The position numbers and the translations under genes are program-made. Under the pieces are notes generated by a model. That model had not been told where the DNA came from and did no database searches. It saw only the letters and a list, made by a program, of their open reading frames with translations. Below, in pieces: positions 53,501 to 62,485 of a stretch of DNA of 64,000 bases; position 1 is the stretch's first letter, and each line of letters opens with the position of its first letter. Origin of the DNA: Tissierellales bacterium (GTDB taxonomy: Bacteria > Bacillota > Clostridia > Tissierellales > Sedimentibacteraceae); NCBI GenBank assembly GCA_018433765.1, contig JAHDQO010000003.1, positions 62,001 to 126,000 on the forward strand, given 5' to 3'.

Positions 53501-55258
53501 TTGGAAAATTTAAAAAGAGTATTTTCTTATGCAAAGGAGCATAAGACTAAAATTACAAAGTCGGTTATTTTCGCAACAATTAGTGTGGTTATGGGAATAA
53601 TTCCATATATTCTTGTACATAGAATTGTTCTTAAATTTATGGAATCAGCATCTGTAACTATTAGCTATATAGGTATAATATCTTTAGGTATTGTAATTTG
53701 CCTAAGTGCAAAGGGATTACTTTTTGCTAAAGCAACAACTTATTCTCATGAAAGTGCTTATGATATTTTAATGGGAATGAGAAACAAATTAGCTGAGAAA
53801 ATGATAAAAATGCCTATGGGAGAAATACATAAAAACACAACCGGTAAATTTAAAAATATTTTTGTAGATGATATAGAATCAATGGAGATTATACTTGCTC
53901 ATATGATTCCAGAGATAATATCTAATTTATTAGCACCCTCTTTAATTATTGTGTACATTTTAATATTAGATTGGAGAATGGCAATTTTATCATTAGCTAC
54001 AATTCCTATAGGTTATTTTTTCTATGCTTTAATGATGAAAGACCATAAAATAAAAGTAAAAAAATTCTTTAATGCAACTGATGAAATGAATGGAACAATT
54101 GTTGAATATATAAATGGAATGGAAGTTATAAAGACTTTTAATCAAACAACATCATCTTTTGCTAAATATACAAATTCAGTTAATAATTATAAAGATTTTG
54201 CATTAGAATGGTACAAATATTCATGGCCTTATATGACAGCATATGCAGTAATACTGCCTTGTACTTTGGCGTTTGTTCTTCCCTTTGGAGCATTATTTTA
54301 TTTTAGAGGAACACTTTCATTAAGTACTTATTTTTTATGTATTTTATTATCATTGGGATTAACTACTCCAATAATCAAATTATCTGAGCATGTTGACAAC
54401 TTAGGAATTATTAGTGAAAAAGAGAAAAAGATAAATAAAATTCTACAATCTAAGGAATTGAAAGAGACATCAGAGGAAACAACTCTAGAAAATTATGATT
54501 TAACATTAAAAAATGTCTCATTTGCTTATGATACAAAGGATGTATTAAGTAATATTTCATTTACAGCAAAAGAAAATACAATAACTGCATTAGTTGGAAG
54601 ATCAGGTTCTGGTAAATCAACCATAGCAAAATTGATAACTAGATTTTGGGATGTAGATAGTGGAGAAATTATGATAGGTAGTGTGAATATTAAGGATTTA
54701 ACTTTTGAGAAACTTATGAATAGTATTAGCTATGTATCTCAAGATGTATATCTCTTTAATATGTCTATTAAAGAAAATATTCGAATAGGAAACCCTAATG
54801 CAAGTGATGAGGATGTGATAAGAGTATCTAAACTTGCACAATGCCATGATTTTATTATGGATACTGAAAAAGGATATGATACAAATGCAGGTGATGCAGG
54901 TAACAAACTTAGTGGAGGACAGAAACAGCGTATATCAATAGCAAGAGCTTTGTTAAAGGATGCACCTATAGTTATACTAGATGAAGCTACAGCATTTACA
55001 GATCCTGAAAACGAGGATAAGCTTCAAGAATCAATCAATAATTTGGTTAGTAATAAAACCTTAATAATGGTTGCACATAGATTATCAACAATTATTAATG
55101 CTGATAATATAATTCTTGTCGATAAAGGCAGAATATCAGCTCAGGGAACTCATAATGAACTTCTTTCTAACTCTGAAATTTATTCAAATATGTGGAAAGC
55201 ACATATAGGTGCTGTGGAATGGAACATGTCAGTGAAAGGAGAGAATGTATCATGTTAA
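53501..55258 (+). CDS. ABC exporter-fold half transporter, YbtP/IrtA-like
   Basis: 585 residues: six membrane helices (about 15-300) and a nucleotide-binding domain with Walker A GRSGSGKST (about 365), Q-loop YVSQDVYLF, signature LSGGQKQR, Walker B IVILDEAT and H-loop VAHR. It forms a pair with the next gene, overlapping by 7 nt. In YbtPQ and IrtAB such exporter-fold heterodimers import ferric siderophores or metallophores. The divergent AraC regulator and Fur site support that role here. Start TTG 53501 with GAGAGGAG upstream. Confidence 0.85.
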   Translation: MENLKRVFSYAKEHKTKITKSVIFATISVVMGIIPYILVHRIVLKFMESASVTISYIGIISLGIVICLSAKGLLFAKATTYSHESAYDILMGMRNKLAEKMIKMPMGEIHKNTTGKFKNIFVDDIESMEIILAHMIPEIISNLLAPSLIIVYILILDWRMAILSLATIPIGYFFYALMMKDHKIKVKKFFNATDEMNGTIVEYINGMEVIKTFNQTTSSFAKYTNSVNNYKDFALEWYKYSWPYMTAYAVILPCTLAFVLPFGALFYFRGTLSLSTYFLCILLSLGLTTPIIKLSEHVDNLGIISEKEKKINKILQSKELKETSEETTLENYDLTLKNVSFAYDTKDVLSNISFTAKENTITALVGRSGSGKSTIAKLITRFWDVDSGEIMIGSVNIKDLTFEKLMNSISYVSQDVYLFNMSIKENIRIGNPNASDEDVIRVSKLAQCHDFIMDTEKGYDTNAGDAGNKLSGGQKQRISIARALLKDAPIVILDEATAFTDPENEDKLQESINNLVSNKTLIMVAHRLSTIINADNIILVDKGRISAQGTHNELLSNSEIYSNMWKAHIGAVEWNMSVKGENVSC

Positions 55259-56994
55259 ATATTATAAAGAGAGTTTTAAATATTTCTGGTGAACAATCAA
55301 AAAAAATAAAAATAGCTTTTGTGTTTAGTTTTTTCGAGAGCGTGTTTGCTAATTTCTCTATACTAGCAGTTTTTTATATTATGTTCAGAATAATACATTC
55401 ATCTAGTTATGAAAAAATTAACATTAATGATATATGGATGAGTGGATTGATTATTGTTATAGGACTCATAGGTCAATATATTTTTAAATTACTCATATAT
55501 CATTTTCAAAGTGCATCTGGTTATGAAGTATTTAACCGTGAAAGGATTAAGTTAGGCAATCATTTGAAGCGTTTACCTATGGGTTTTTTTAATGAGGGAA
55601 ATATAGGTGACATATCAGCGATAATAACATCAGATTTATCTTTCGTTGAAATGTATTCAATGGATAACCTCGACAAAGTTATAAATGCATTTGTAGGTAT
55701 AGTTATAGGTTGTATATTACTTTTGATACTTGATTGGAGAATTGCTATTATTGCAACTAGTGTGACAATACCTGTCGCATTTGTTTTAAATAAGATGCAG
55801 AAAACAGGTAAAGTATATTCACAAAAAAGGCAAGATACACAAGCTAATTTAATAACTGCAGTATTAGAATATGCTCAAGGAATGTCAGTTATTAAAGCAT
55901 TTAATATGACAGGTGAAAAATCAAAGAAGACAAAAGAAAGATTCAAAGAAACTAGAGATAGATATATAGAATTTGAGAAAAAATTTATATATCCAAATAC
56001 ATTATGCGATATATATTTTTCTGTAGGTATTGGATTGATTATCTTTTTTTCTTCATATTTTTATATTCACGGAAGTTTATCACTACCTACTCTATTATTT
56101 TTCCTAATTTTTATTTTTAAACTGTATATACCATTGCAGGCAATTGGTGTATTAACAGGATTTATTAGAATTATGGATGCATCTCTTGATAGATTTGAAA
56201 GAGTTCAAAATTTAGAAGTGATTGATGAAAACGGTAAAGATATAAATCTTACAGAATTTGATATAGAGTTTAAGAATGTATCATTTGCATATGAAGATAG
56301 AAATGTCTTAGAAAATATTAGTTTTAAAGTTCCAGAAAACAGCATGACAGCGTTAGTAGGGGCTTCAGGTTGTGGTAAAACTACTATTGCTAATTTAATT
56401 GCGAGGTTTTGGGATGTTCAAAAAGGACAAGTTTTAGTTGGCGGAGTAGATATTAAAAATATGACATGTGACAGCTTACTTAAGAATATCAGTATGGTAT
56501 TTCAAAAGGTTTATTTATTTAACGATACTATACTAAATAATATTAAGTTTGGTAAGTCAGATGCTACTTATGAAGAAGTAGTAGAAGCAGCTAAAAAAGC
56601 AAGGTGTCATGAATTTATCATGGAACTTGAAGAAGGATATGATACGGTAGTTGGAGAAGGAGGAGCTACACTATCAGGTGGAGAAAAGCAGAGAATATCT
56701 ATTGCAAGAGCTATATTAAAAGATGCACCTATAGTGCTTTTAGATGAAGCAACAGCAAGTATTGACCCAGATAATGAAAGACATATACAAATGGCAATAG
56801 ATGAACTTTTAAGAGATAAAACACTTGTGGTTATAGCACATAGATTGTCTACTATACAAAGTGCTGATCAAATACTTGTTATTAATGATGGCAAACTAAT
56901 TCAAAAAGGAACTCATAATGAACTTATACAAGAAGAAGGTCAATACAAAGATTATTGGCAAAGAAGAATGAAAATAAGAAGTTGGACAATTTAA
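55252..56994 (+). CDS. ABC exporter-fold half transporter, YbtQ/IrtB-like
   Basis: 580 residues: membrane domain (about 15-300), then Walker A GASGCGKTT (about 370), Q-loop MVFQKVYLF, signature LSGGEKQR, Walker B IVLLDEAT and IAHR. Its ATG overlaps the stop of the partner gene (translational coupling), and AAAGGAGAG lies about 9 nt upstream; the frame extends back to 55192 inside the partner gene but that is not used. Expected to form a heterodimer that moves an iron chelate inward. A decayed copy of this gene's 3' end lies at about 61158-61330. Confidence 0.87.
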   Translation: MLNIIKRVLNISGEQSKKIKIAFVFSFFESVFANFSILAVFYIMFRIIHSSSYEKININDIWMSGLIIVIGLIGQYIFKLLIYHFQSASGYEVFNRERIKLGNHLKRLPMGFFNEGNIGDISAIITSDLSFVEMYSMDNLDKVINAFVGIVIGCILLLILDWRIAIIATSVTIPVAFVLNKMQKTGKVYSQKRQDTQANLITAVLEYAQGMSVIKAFNMTGEKSKKTKERFKETRDRYIEFEKKFIYPNTLCDIYFSVGIGLIIFFSSYFYIHGSLSLPTLLFFLIFIFKLYIPLQAIGVLTGFIRIMDASLDRFERVQNLEVIDENGKDINLTEFDIEFKNVSFAYEDRNVLENISFKVPENSMTALVGASGCGKTTIANLIARFWDVQKGQVLVGGVDIKNMTCDSLLKNISMVFQKVYLFNDTILNNIKFGKSDATYEEVVEAAKKARCHEFIMELEEGYDTVVGEGGATLSGGEKQRISIARAILKDAPIVLLDEATASIDPDNERHIQMAIDELLRDKTLVVIAHRLSTIQSADQILVINDGKLIQKGTHNELIQEEGQYKDYWQRRMKIRSWTI

Positions 56995-57008
56995 ACAATT
57001 TTACTAGG

Positions 57009-57054
57009 GATAATGATAATCATTATTGACAAAAGTAAGCGCCTATTATATAAT
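57009..57054 (+). promoter_or_regulatory. Fur box and consensus promoter of the MATE gene
   Basis: GATAATGATAATCATTATT (57009-57027) matches the Fur consensus at 18 of 19 positions and overlaps TTGACA (57026-57031). TATAAT (57049-57054) follows after exactly 17 nt. Fur bound here would cover the -35 box. Confidence 0.85.
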
Positions 57055-57132
57055 TAATCCAAGTTTTGGTTAAAAAAACATATTAAGTAGAATTAAAATT
57101 CATTTAATAATGAATTATAAGGAGTTGGAGAT

Positions 57133-58515
57133 GTGAAATCAGAAAACATTAGCAAAGAAAAACAAAAACAAATGATATTAAATGATAACTTATGGAAAGT
57201 TATGTTTAATCTATCATGGCCTGCTGTAATAGCAATGCTGTTATATGGACTTAATACAGTGTTTGATGCTATATTTGTGGGTAGATTTGTAGGTGAAACA
57301 GCATTAGCAGGTGTTTCGTTAGCTTATCCTTTATCACAAATAACTTTAGGATTTGGTTCGTTAATAGGTGTTGGAGCAGGGTCTGCACTAAGTATTGCAT
57401 TAGGATCTAATGATAAAAAAACTCAAGGAAAAATAATGGGAAATGTGAATTATTTATCTATAATAATTACTATTGTATATATGGGTTTTGCTTGGTTTTT
57501 AGCAACACCTCTTGTAAAAGTAATGGGTGGAACAGGAGAACCATTACTAATAGGTAAATGCTATTTTCAAGTAACCGTTTTAGGTTCACTATTTTGGATA
57601 CATGGTTTGGCAGGCAATATGGTTGTACGTGCAGAGGGAAAAATGAAATCCGCTGCAGTAATGATGGGATTAGGACTAATAGTAAATATTATTGCTAATT
57701 ATATTTTAATCGTGTTATTAGATATGGGAGTTGCAGGAGCAGCTTGGGGCACTAATATAGGTATGCTTGTATATACAATATCTGGTCTTGTATATTTTTC
57801 AAAGGGCAAGGCATCGTTTAAAGCTAATCCATTTAGAATTTCTAGAGATAAACAGATTATTAAGTCTATTATGTCAATGGGAATACCTTCAATGATTATG
57901 ACGGTAATGAGTTTAATACAAGCAATTGTTGTATTTAATGCATTATCAAGAGTTGGAACAACTTATGATTTAGCGTTTTATGGTGCAGTATATAGAATAT
58001 TTACTTTATTATTGACTCCAATATTTGGTCTTATGAGAGCTTTACAACCAGTTATAGGTATAAACTTTGGAGCTAAAGAGAATAGTCGTGTAATAAATAG
58101 TTTTAAGGTGTTTGGTGTAAGCAGTATGCTTATGATGCTTCCATTTTGGTTAGCTATTATGTTTGCACCTCAAAGTGCTTTAGGTTTGATGTTCCCAAAT
58201 AAAATATTTGATAGTGCAAGTATATTGAATTTTAGAATTTATATGTCACTGCTGCCAATACTGCCTATAGTATTTATGACTATGACTTTCTTCCCTGCTA
58301 TAAACAAAGGTAAACCAGCAGCATTAATAGGAATTGTTCGTCAATTGATATTTTATGTTCCTGTTATGCTTATATTACCAAAACTTTACGGAATAAGGTG
58401 GATATATTTAGGGTCAGTGTTAATAGATGTTATTATATCAATATGGTCACTTTTCTTAGTTAAAAAAGAGTTTGGTAATTTAAGGCAGGATAAATATAAG
58501 AATGCACCAATTTAA
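57133..58515 (+). CDS. MATE-family efflux transporter
   Basis: 460 residues with twelve predicted membrane helices and the MATE pattern: MFNLSWPAVIAMLLYGLNTVFDAIFVGRFVGETALAGVS in the first half, repeated in the second as SIMSMGIPSMIMTVMSLIQAIVVFNALSRVG. MATE proteins export cationic drugs or metabolites using Na+ or H+. The start is GTG 57133 with AAGGAGTTGGAG upstream; the ATG two bases before runs directly into TGA. The strong Fur-promoter control suggests export of an iron-related compound such as a spent chelator or flavin, which is inference. Confidence 0.88.
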   Translation: MKSENISKEKQKQMILNDNLWKVMFNLSWPAVIAMLLYGLNTVFDAIFVGRFVGETALAGVSLAYPLSQITLGFGSLIGVGAGSALSIALGSNDKKTQGKIMGNVNYLSIIITIVYMGFAWFLATPLVKVMGGTGEPLLIGKCYFQVTVLGSLFWIHGLAGNMVVRAEGKMKSAAVMMGLGLIVNIIANYILIVLLDMGVAGAAWGTNIGMLVYTISGLVYFSKGKASFKANPFRISRDKQIIKSIMSMGIPSMIMTVMSLIQAIVVFNALSRVGTTYDLAFYGAVYRIFTLLLTPIFGLMRALQPVIGINFGAKENSRVINSFKVFGVSSMLMMLPFWLAIMFAPQSALGLMFPNKIFDSASILNFRIYMSLLPILPIVFMTMTFFPAINKGKPAALIGIVRQLIFYVPVMLILPKLYGIRWIYLGSVLIDVIISIWSLFLVKKEFGNLRQDKYKNAPI

Positions 58516-58516
58516 T

Positions 58517-58657
58517 ATGAACGAAAAGAAGTGTACTAAATTTGAAAGATATAAGAAAAGATTTGCTTTTTTTAAACCATATGACTATTTTAAAGGAGTC
58601 AACTTAAAAGTATTATATATAAAGTACTGCTTAAATATGGATATGGAACAATTATAA
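58517..58657 (+). CDS. Doubtful short ORF behind the MATE gene
   Basis: 46 codons starting one base after the MATE stop (MNEKKCTKFERYKKRF..., rich in Lys, Phe, Tyr). No ribosome-binding site and no recognised family. It is either a coupled small protein or a gene remnant. The rest of 58516-58993 holds two terminators, a Fur box and a promoter. Confidence 0.22.
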   Translation: MNEKKCTKFERYKKRFAFFKPYDYFKGVNLKVLYIKYCLNMDMEQL

Positions 58658-58683
58658 TGTTTAGCATAATATAATATTTTACC

Positions 58684-58730
58684 AAAGGATATTAGAGAAT
58701 TATAATATAAATTATCTAATATCCTTTTTA
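58684..58730 (+). terminator. Intrinsic terminator after the MATE gene
   Basis: A 13-bp stem AAAGGATATTAGA/TCTAATATCCTTT is followed by TTTTTAA. Confidence 0.8.
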
Positions 58731-58836
58731 AGAAAATGTGAAATAAGTTTTATAGAAAAGAATGAATGTTAGAAGTTGGAAAATCAATAAGGCTTTTAAT
58801 TATTAGAGTAATGATAGAATTATTGTACTTTAAGTC

Positions 58837-58869
58837 AAAGACAGTTTTTAAATGGCTGTCTTTATTTTT
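58837..58869 (+). terminator. Second intrinsic terminator
   Basis: An 8-bp stem AAAGACAG/CTGTCTTT with an 11-nt loop and trailing ATTTTTG, just before the Fur-controlled promoter of the EFR1 gene. Confidence 0.65.
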
Positions 58870-58881
58870 GTTTAATAAAAA

Positions 58882-58932
58882 TGATAATTAATATCAAAAA
58901 GCATTGACAAATTACTTCTTGAGTGATATTCT
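58882..58932 (+). promoter_or_regulatory. Fur box and promoter of the EFR1 gene
   Basis: TGATAATTAATATCA (58882-58896) is close to the 7-1-7 Fur consensus. TTGACA (58904-58909), 17 nt, TATTCT (58927-58932) follow. The start codon is about 60 nt downstream. Confidence 0.72.
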
Positions 58933-58993
58933 TTAGCTACTAAAACATTTATGGATCAAATTACAATATAAAGAATAAAATGGAGGTACTACT

Positions 58994-59815
58994 ATGAATA
59001 TAATGTTAGCTTACTTTTCAGCTACAGGAAACACACAAAAAATAGCAAATGTAATACAAAAGAAACTAGTAGAAGAAGGTATTAATGTAACTAAACTTGA
59101 TATTACTTCTAAATCTAGTAGAGAAAAAGATGTAGCAGTTAACCAATATGATGCATTTTTCTTTGGATTTCCTATTTACTCTATGAGAGCTCCGCGTGTA
59201 TGCAGAGAATGGCTTCAAAAAATTAGTGGTAGAGGAAAGAAATGTTCTGTATTCTTTACATATGGTGGGTTTGGAAAAGATCCTGCTCATTATTATATGA
59301 AGGAGCTATTAGATAAACAAAATTTAAAGCTTGTTTCAACAGCAGAATTTCTTGGAGCACATACATTTAATCGAAGTGGATGGAAAGCTGCTGAACAGCG
59401 TCCTAACAAACAGGATTTTGAAATTGCTCAAGATTATACAATTAAAACTATTCAAAGATTTTATGGACAAGATTTAAATGAGCTAAAAGATTTTAATAAA
59501 CCTATGTTCAGTTCTAGTCAGTTAGATCAAGCAGAAAAATATAGATTTCATATTATAACTAAGCTTCCAACTAGGGATAATAATAGCTGTTCTATGTGCA
59601 AGCTGTGTGAAAAAATATGTCCAACAAATGCAATGGATTATGTAAAAGGTACTGCTAATCATGACTCATGTATTGCATGCTTTAGATGTATTGCAAATTG
59701 TCCTGATAGAGTTTTACATACTAATGATTTGTCTAATACTTGGTCAAAAAAATTAGAACTTCATAAGACTACCAAAGAAGAAATAGATAACTTAGTAAGT
59801 AGAATATATCTATAA
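58994..59815 (+). CDS. EFR1-family flavodoxin-ferredoxin fusion
   Basis: 273 residues: an N-terminal flavodoxin-like domain (MLAYFSATGNTQKIANVI, GFPIYSMRAP, TYGGFGKDPAHYY) and a C-terminal domain with two 4Fe-4S motifs, CSMCKLCEKICP and CIACFRCIANCP (about 200-245). EFR1 proteins are proposed electron-transfer enzymes; beside iron-chelate import a role in reducing ferric chelates is plausible, as inference. It is odd that an iron-starvation protein should need eight irons. Start ATG 58994 with TGGAGG upstream. Followed by the MarR and MBL genes at 27- and 32-nt gaps, so one operon. Confidence 0.88.
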   Translation: MNIMLAYFSATGNTQKIANVIQKKLVEEGINVTKLDITSKSSREKDVAVNQYDAFFFGFPIYSMRAPRVCREWLQKISGRGKKCSVFFTYGGFGKDPAHYYMKELLDKQNLKLVSTAEFLGAHTFNRSGWKAAEQRPNKQDFEIAQDYTIKTIQRFYGQDLNELKDFNKPMFSSSQLDQAEKYRFHIITKLPTRDNNSCSMCKLCEKICPTNAMDYVKGTANHDSCIACFRCIANCPDRVLHTNDLSNTWSKKLELHKTTKEEIDNLVSRIYL

Positions 59816-59842
59816 AAAACAGAGCATATGTGGTGAATTTAA

Positions 59843-60286
59843 ATGAATAATTATATTAATTTAATCGAAAGAATGGCGGCAATTCAATATAGAATTAATT
59901 TAAATGATAGAAAACCTAAAAGTTTTGGAACAAATCAACTTTTGTATCATTCTGAAATTCATTTTATAGATGCTATAGGTATCGATAAGGAAATAAATGC
60001 TTCTCAACTGTCAAGTAAATTAGATATAACAAATGGAGCAGTTACACAAGTTTCACAAAAGTTAATAAAGAAAAAATTAATTGAAAAGTATAAAAAAGAA
60101 ACAAACAAAAAAGAAGTATATTTTAAATTGACTGAATCAGGCAAAGTAGCTTACAAAAATCACAAATTGTTTCATAAACAACTTGACGATAAAATAATTG
60201 AGTATCTTAAAGGATTAAGTAGAGAACAACTTGATATAATATTAGGATTTGTTGCTATTGCAGAAGAGCATTTACCAAGACTTTAA
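59843..60286 (+). CDS. MarR-family transcriptional regulator
   Basis: 147 residues with the MarR winged helix: HFIDAIGIDKEINASQLSSKLDITNGAVTQVSQKLIKKKLI (about 35-75) and the wing KKEVYFKLTESGKVAY. The dimerisation helices are at both ends. Start ATG 59843 with a weak GTGGTGA upstream. Cotranscribed with the EFR1 gene and probably autoregulatory. Effector unknown; the SQLSSKL...AVTQ recognition helix gives no hint of target. Confidence 0.85.
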   Translation: MNNYINLIERMAAIQYRINLNDRKPKSFGTNQLLYHSEIHFIDAIGIDKEINASQLSSKLDITNGAVTQVSQKLIKKKLIEKYKKETNKKEVYFKLTESGKVAYKNHKLFHKQLDDKIIEYLKGLSREQLDIILGFVAIAEEHLPRL

Positions 60287-60318
60287 ATTTAAAATTTTTA
60301 TAAAAAATGAGGGGTATT

Positions 60319-61059
60319 ATGGAAATAATTAAATTGAAATTAAGTGCTACAATGTGTTATTTGATTACTGTTGGAAATAAGTATCTGTTAATAGATACAG
60401 GATATGAAAAAGATAAATCTTTGTTTTACAGAAGATTGTCAAATTTAAATATCAGTATACAGGATATTGCTTATGTGTTATTGACTCATCATCATGATGA
60501 TCATGCTGGATTATTAAATGAAATAAAGAGTTGTAATAAATCTTGTAGAATTATTATGCATGAAAAATGTGTAGCTCTTGTTGAAAAGGGAAAAAATGAT
60601 ATAACTTTTGGCTGTGGATATATTAATAGCAGAGTAAATATTATTATTAAAATATTTAAGAAGTTAAACAAAGAATGGGACTTTACTTTTCCATCTTACA
60701 AAATAGACAGTAACGATATTATTATTAGAGAAGAAATAGAATTAAGAGAAATTGGTATAGACATTCCTGGAAGAATAATTTATACGCCTGGACACACAAG
60801 TGATTCTATTTCTTTATTACTTAACAATGGTATTTGTTTTGCAGGTGATGCTGCTGCAAATATGATGAATTTTATAGGAACAAGATATTGCGTTATTTTT
60901 ATTACTGATTTAGAACAATATTATCAAAGTTGGAAAAGACTTATTAACGAGAATGTTAAGATGATATATCCAGCTCATGGCAAGTCTTTTGATATAGATA
61001 AACTTAAAAGTAATATTTACAAGAACAAAAAAGAAAATATGGTAAAAATTAAAGTGTAG
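60319..61059 (+). CDS. Metallo-beta-lactamase-fold hydrolase
   Basis: 246 residues. The metal-binding signature HHHDDH (HxHxDH, residues 57-62) is complete. GHTSDSISLLL gives the next His, FAGDAAAN the bridging Asp and YPAHGKSF the last His. Such stand-alone proteins hydrolyse lactones, thioesters or phosphodiesters; the substrate is not predictable. Start ATG 60319 with GAGGGG upstream; the ATG at 60307 is part of that site. Last gene of the EFR1-MarR-MBL operon. Confidence 0.85.
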   Translation: MEIIKLKLSATMCYLITVGNKYLLIDTGYEKDKSLFYRRLSNLNISIQDIAYVLLTHHHDDHAGLLNEIKSCNKSCRIIMHEKCVALVEKGKNDITFGCGYINSRVNIIIKIFKKLNKEWDFTFPSYKIDSNDIIIREEIELREIGIDIPGRIIYTPGHTSDSISLLLNNGICFAGDAAANMMNFIGTRYCVIFITDLEQYYQSWKRLINENVKMIYPAHGKSFDIDKLKSNIYKNKKENMVKIKV

Positions 61060-61131
61060 TTTATTAATATCATACTTGCAAGTCATTTGCATAAATGTAT
61101 AGACAATTATGGATTGCATAATAAATTTATA

Positions 61132-61151
61132 TGATAATGATATTCGTTATT
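61132..61151. promoter_or_regulatory. Orphan Fur box
   Basis: GATAATGATATTCGTTATT (61133-61151) matches the 19-bp consensus at 16 positions. Only a gene remnant follows it. Confidence 0.6.
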
Positions 61152-61157
61152 AAAAAT

Positions 61158-61330
61158 GATTGCAGTTAAGCTACAAGTATCTATTATACGCAGTGCTGAT
61201 CAAATACTTATAATTGATGATGGGAAACTTATTCAAAAAGGTACTCATGAAAGAAGAAGGTCAATATAATGATTTTTGGAAGAGAAGAATAAAGGCAAGA
61301 AGCTGGGGTAGTTATAAATATATAGAATAA
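61158..61330 (+). pseudogene. Remnant of an ABC transporter 3' end (YbtQ-like)
   Basis: The sequence reads IRSADQILIIDDGKLIQKGTH and, after a frame change, EGQYNDFWKRRIKARSW. This aligns with the C-terminus of the product of 55252-56994 (QSADQILVINDGKLIQKGTH..., EGQYKDYWQRRMKIRSW). A small deletion in the NELIQ region breaks the frame, and everything upstream of the H-loop is missing. It shows that a second, now deleted transporter gene stood here behind its own Fur box. Confidence 0.88.
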
Positions 61331-61334
61331 TTTA

Positions 61335-61389
61335 TTGACAATTTAGACATATGATTATAAAATTTAACAAAATAATGATATTCATTATC
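61335..61389 (+). promoter_or_regulatory. Promoter and Fur box of the permease operon
   Basis: TTGACA (61335-61340), 17 nt, TAAAAT (61358-61363), then AATAATGATATTCATTATC (61371-61389), which matches the Fur consensus at 17 of 19 positions, about 60-85 nt before the permease start. Confidence 0.78.
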
Positions 61390-61446
61390 GATACTAATAA
61401 AGTACATATATTCTAAATTTGACTAAAAACTTGTTACTTTTTTATA

Positions 61447-62472
61447 GTGCAAAATAAAAATAAGGCAACTGATATGTATAAAAATAAAGCTAAAAATACA
61501 ACACTACATAATTTAACATTAATAATAATTACACTATCTTTTGGATATTTATTAGGTCATTTAATTGTATATATAGGTTTTGATCAAGTATCTAGAACAG
61601 TTAAAATTTTTTCAACAAAATTTACTAGTATTATAATAGAAGCTTTACCGTTTTTACTAATAGGTTCTTTTATTTCTTCTTTACTACATGTATTTGTTCC
61701 TATAGATACTTTAGTTAAAATATTTCCTGAAAACAAGTTTACAGGTACTTTGTTTGCAGTTGTTGCAGGAGTATTTGTTCCTCTATGTGATTGTGCAATT
61801 ATTCCTATTGCAATGAGATTAATTAAAAAAGAAGTACCTGTGCATATAGCTATTACTTTTATGCTTGCTGCACCTATAGTTAATCCTATATCTATAATGT
61901 CAACTCTGTTTGCCTTTTCTGGAAAAACCAACATAGCGATTATAAGAGTGCTTTTTGGGATAATAATATCAATAAGTGTTGGCTTTTTATTTAGTCTATT
62001 AGTTAAAAATAAAGAAATAATAAATGATAAAAACTACTGCAGTCATTGTACTATTAACTTAAATAATACAGTTTGGGACAAGATAAACGAACTTTTTTTA
62101 CATACTAGTGAAGAATTTTTTAATATAGGAAAGTATGTAATAACAGGAATTTTTATTTCAACAATATTCCAAATGATGTTTGATTCAATAGGCTTAAATA
62201 ATATCAGTATAAGTAATAATCATGCGTTACTACTTATGCTTTTATTTGCTTTTTGCATTTCTGCTTGTTCTAATTCAGATGCATTTATAGCTAGAGGATT
62301 AATGAATAGTTTTCCATTTGGTTCTATAATAGGTTTTTTAGTATTTGGTCCTATGCTTGATTTAAAAAATATATTAGTTCTGAACAAATATTTTAAAAGA
62401 CATGTTTTGATAATATTTACAATTACATTAGTTCTTCTAACCTATACTATTGTGAGCATAGCTTTTTTTTAA
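61447..62472 (+). CDS. DUF318/ArsP-like permease
   Basis: 341 residues with about eight to ten membrane helices and the permease family PF03773 motifs: EALPFLLIGSFISSLLHVFVP, VFVPLCDCAIIPIAMRLIKKEVPVHIAITFMLAAPIVNPISIMST, and later CISACSNSDAFIARGL. The conserved Cys pairs (CDC, SACSNSD) are typical. It is paired with the DUF1980-type gene 14 nt downstream, as in other Firmicutes. Transported species unknown; the Fur box argues for metal relevance. The start GTG 61447 lacks a good ribosome-binding site; ATG 61474, with AAGG 8 nt upstream, is a fair alternative. Confidence 0.83.
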   Translation: MQNKNKATDMYKNKAKNTTLHNLTLIIITLSFGYLLGHLIVYIGFDQVSRTVKIFSTKFTSIIIEALPFLLIGSFISSLLHVFVPIDTLVKIFPENKFTGTLFAVVAGVFVPLCDCAIIPIAMRLIKKEVPVHIAITFMLAAPIVNPISIMSTLFAFSGKTNIAIIRVLFGIIISISVGFLFSLLVKNKEIINDKNYCSHCTINLNNTVWDKINELFLHTSEEFFNIGKYVITGIFISTIFQMMFDSIGLNNISISNNHALLLMLLFAFCISACSNSDAFIARGLMNSFPFGSIIGFLVFGPMLDLKNILVLNKYFKRHVLIIFTITLVLLTYTIVSIAFF

Positions 62473-62485
62473 GGAAAGGATAAAA

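Noticed and set aside
55192-55251. Earlier start of the second ABC gene inside the first
   Set aside because: The extra 20 residues are cysteine/arginine-rich out-of-frame sequence of the upstream gene; a good ribosome-binding site serves ATG 55252.
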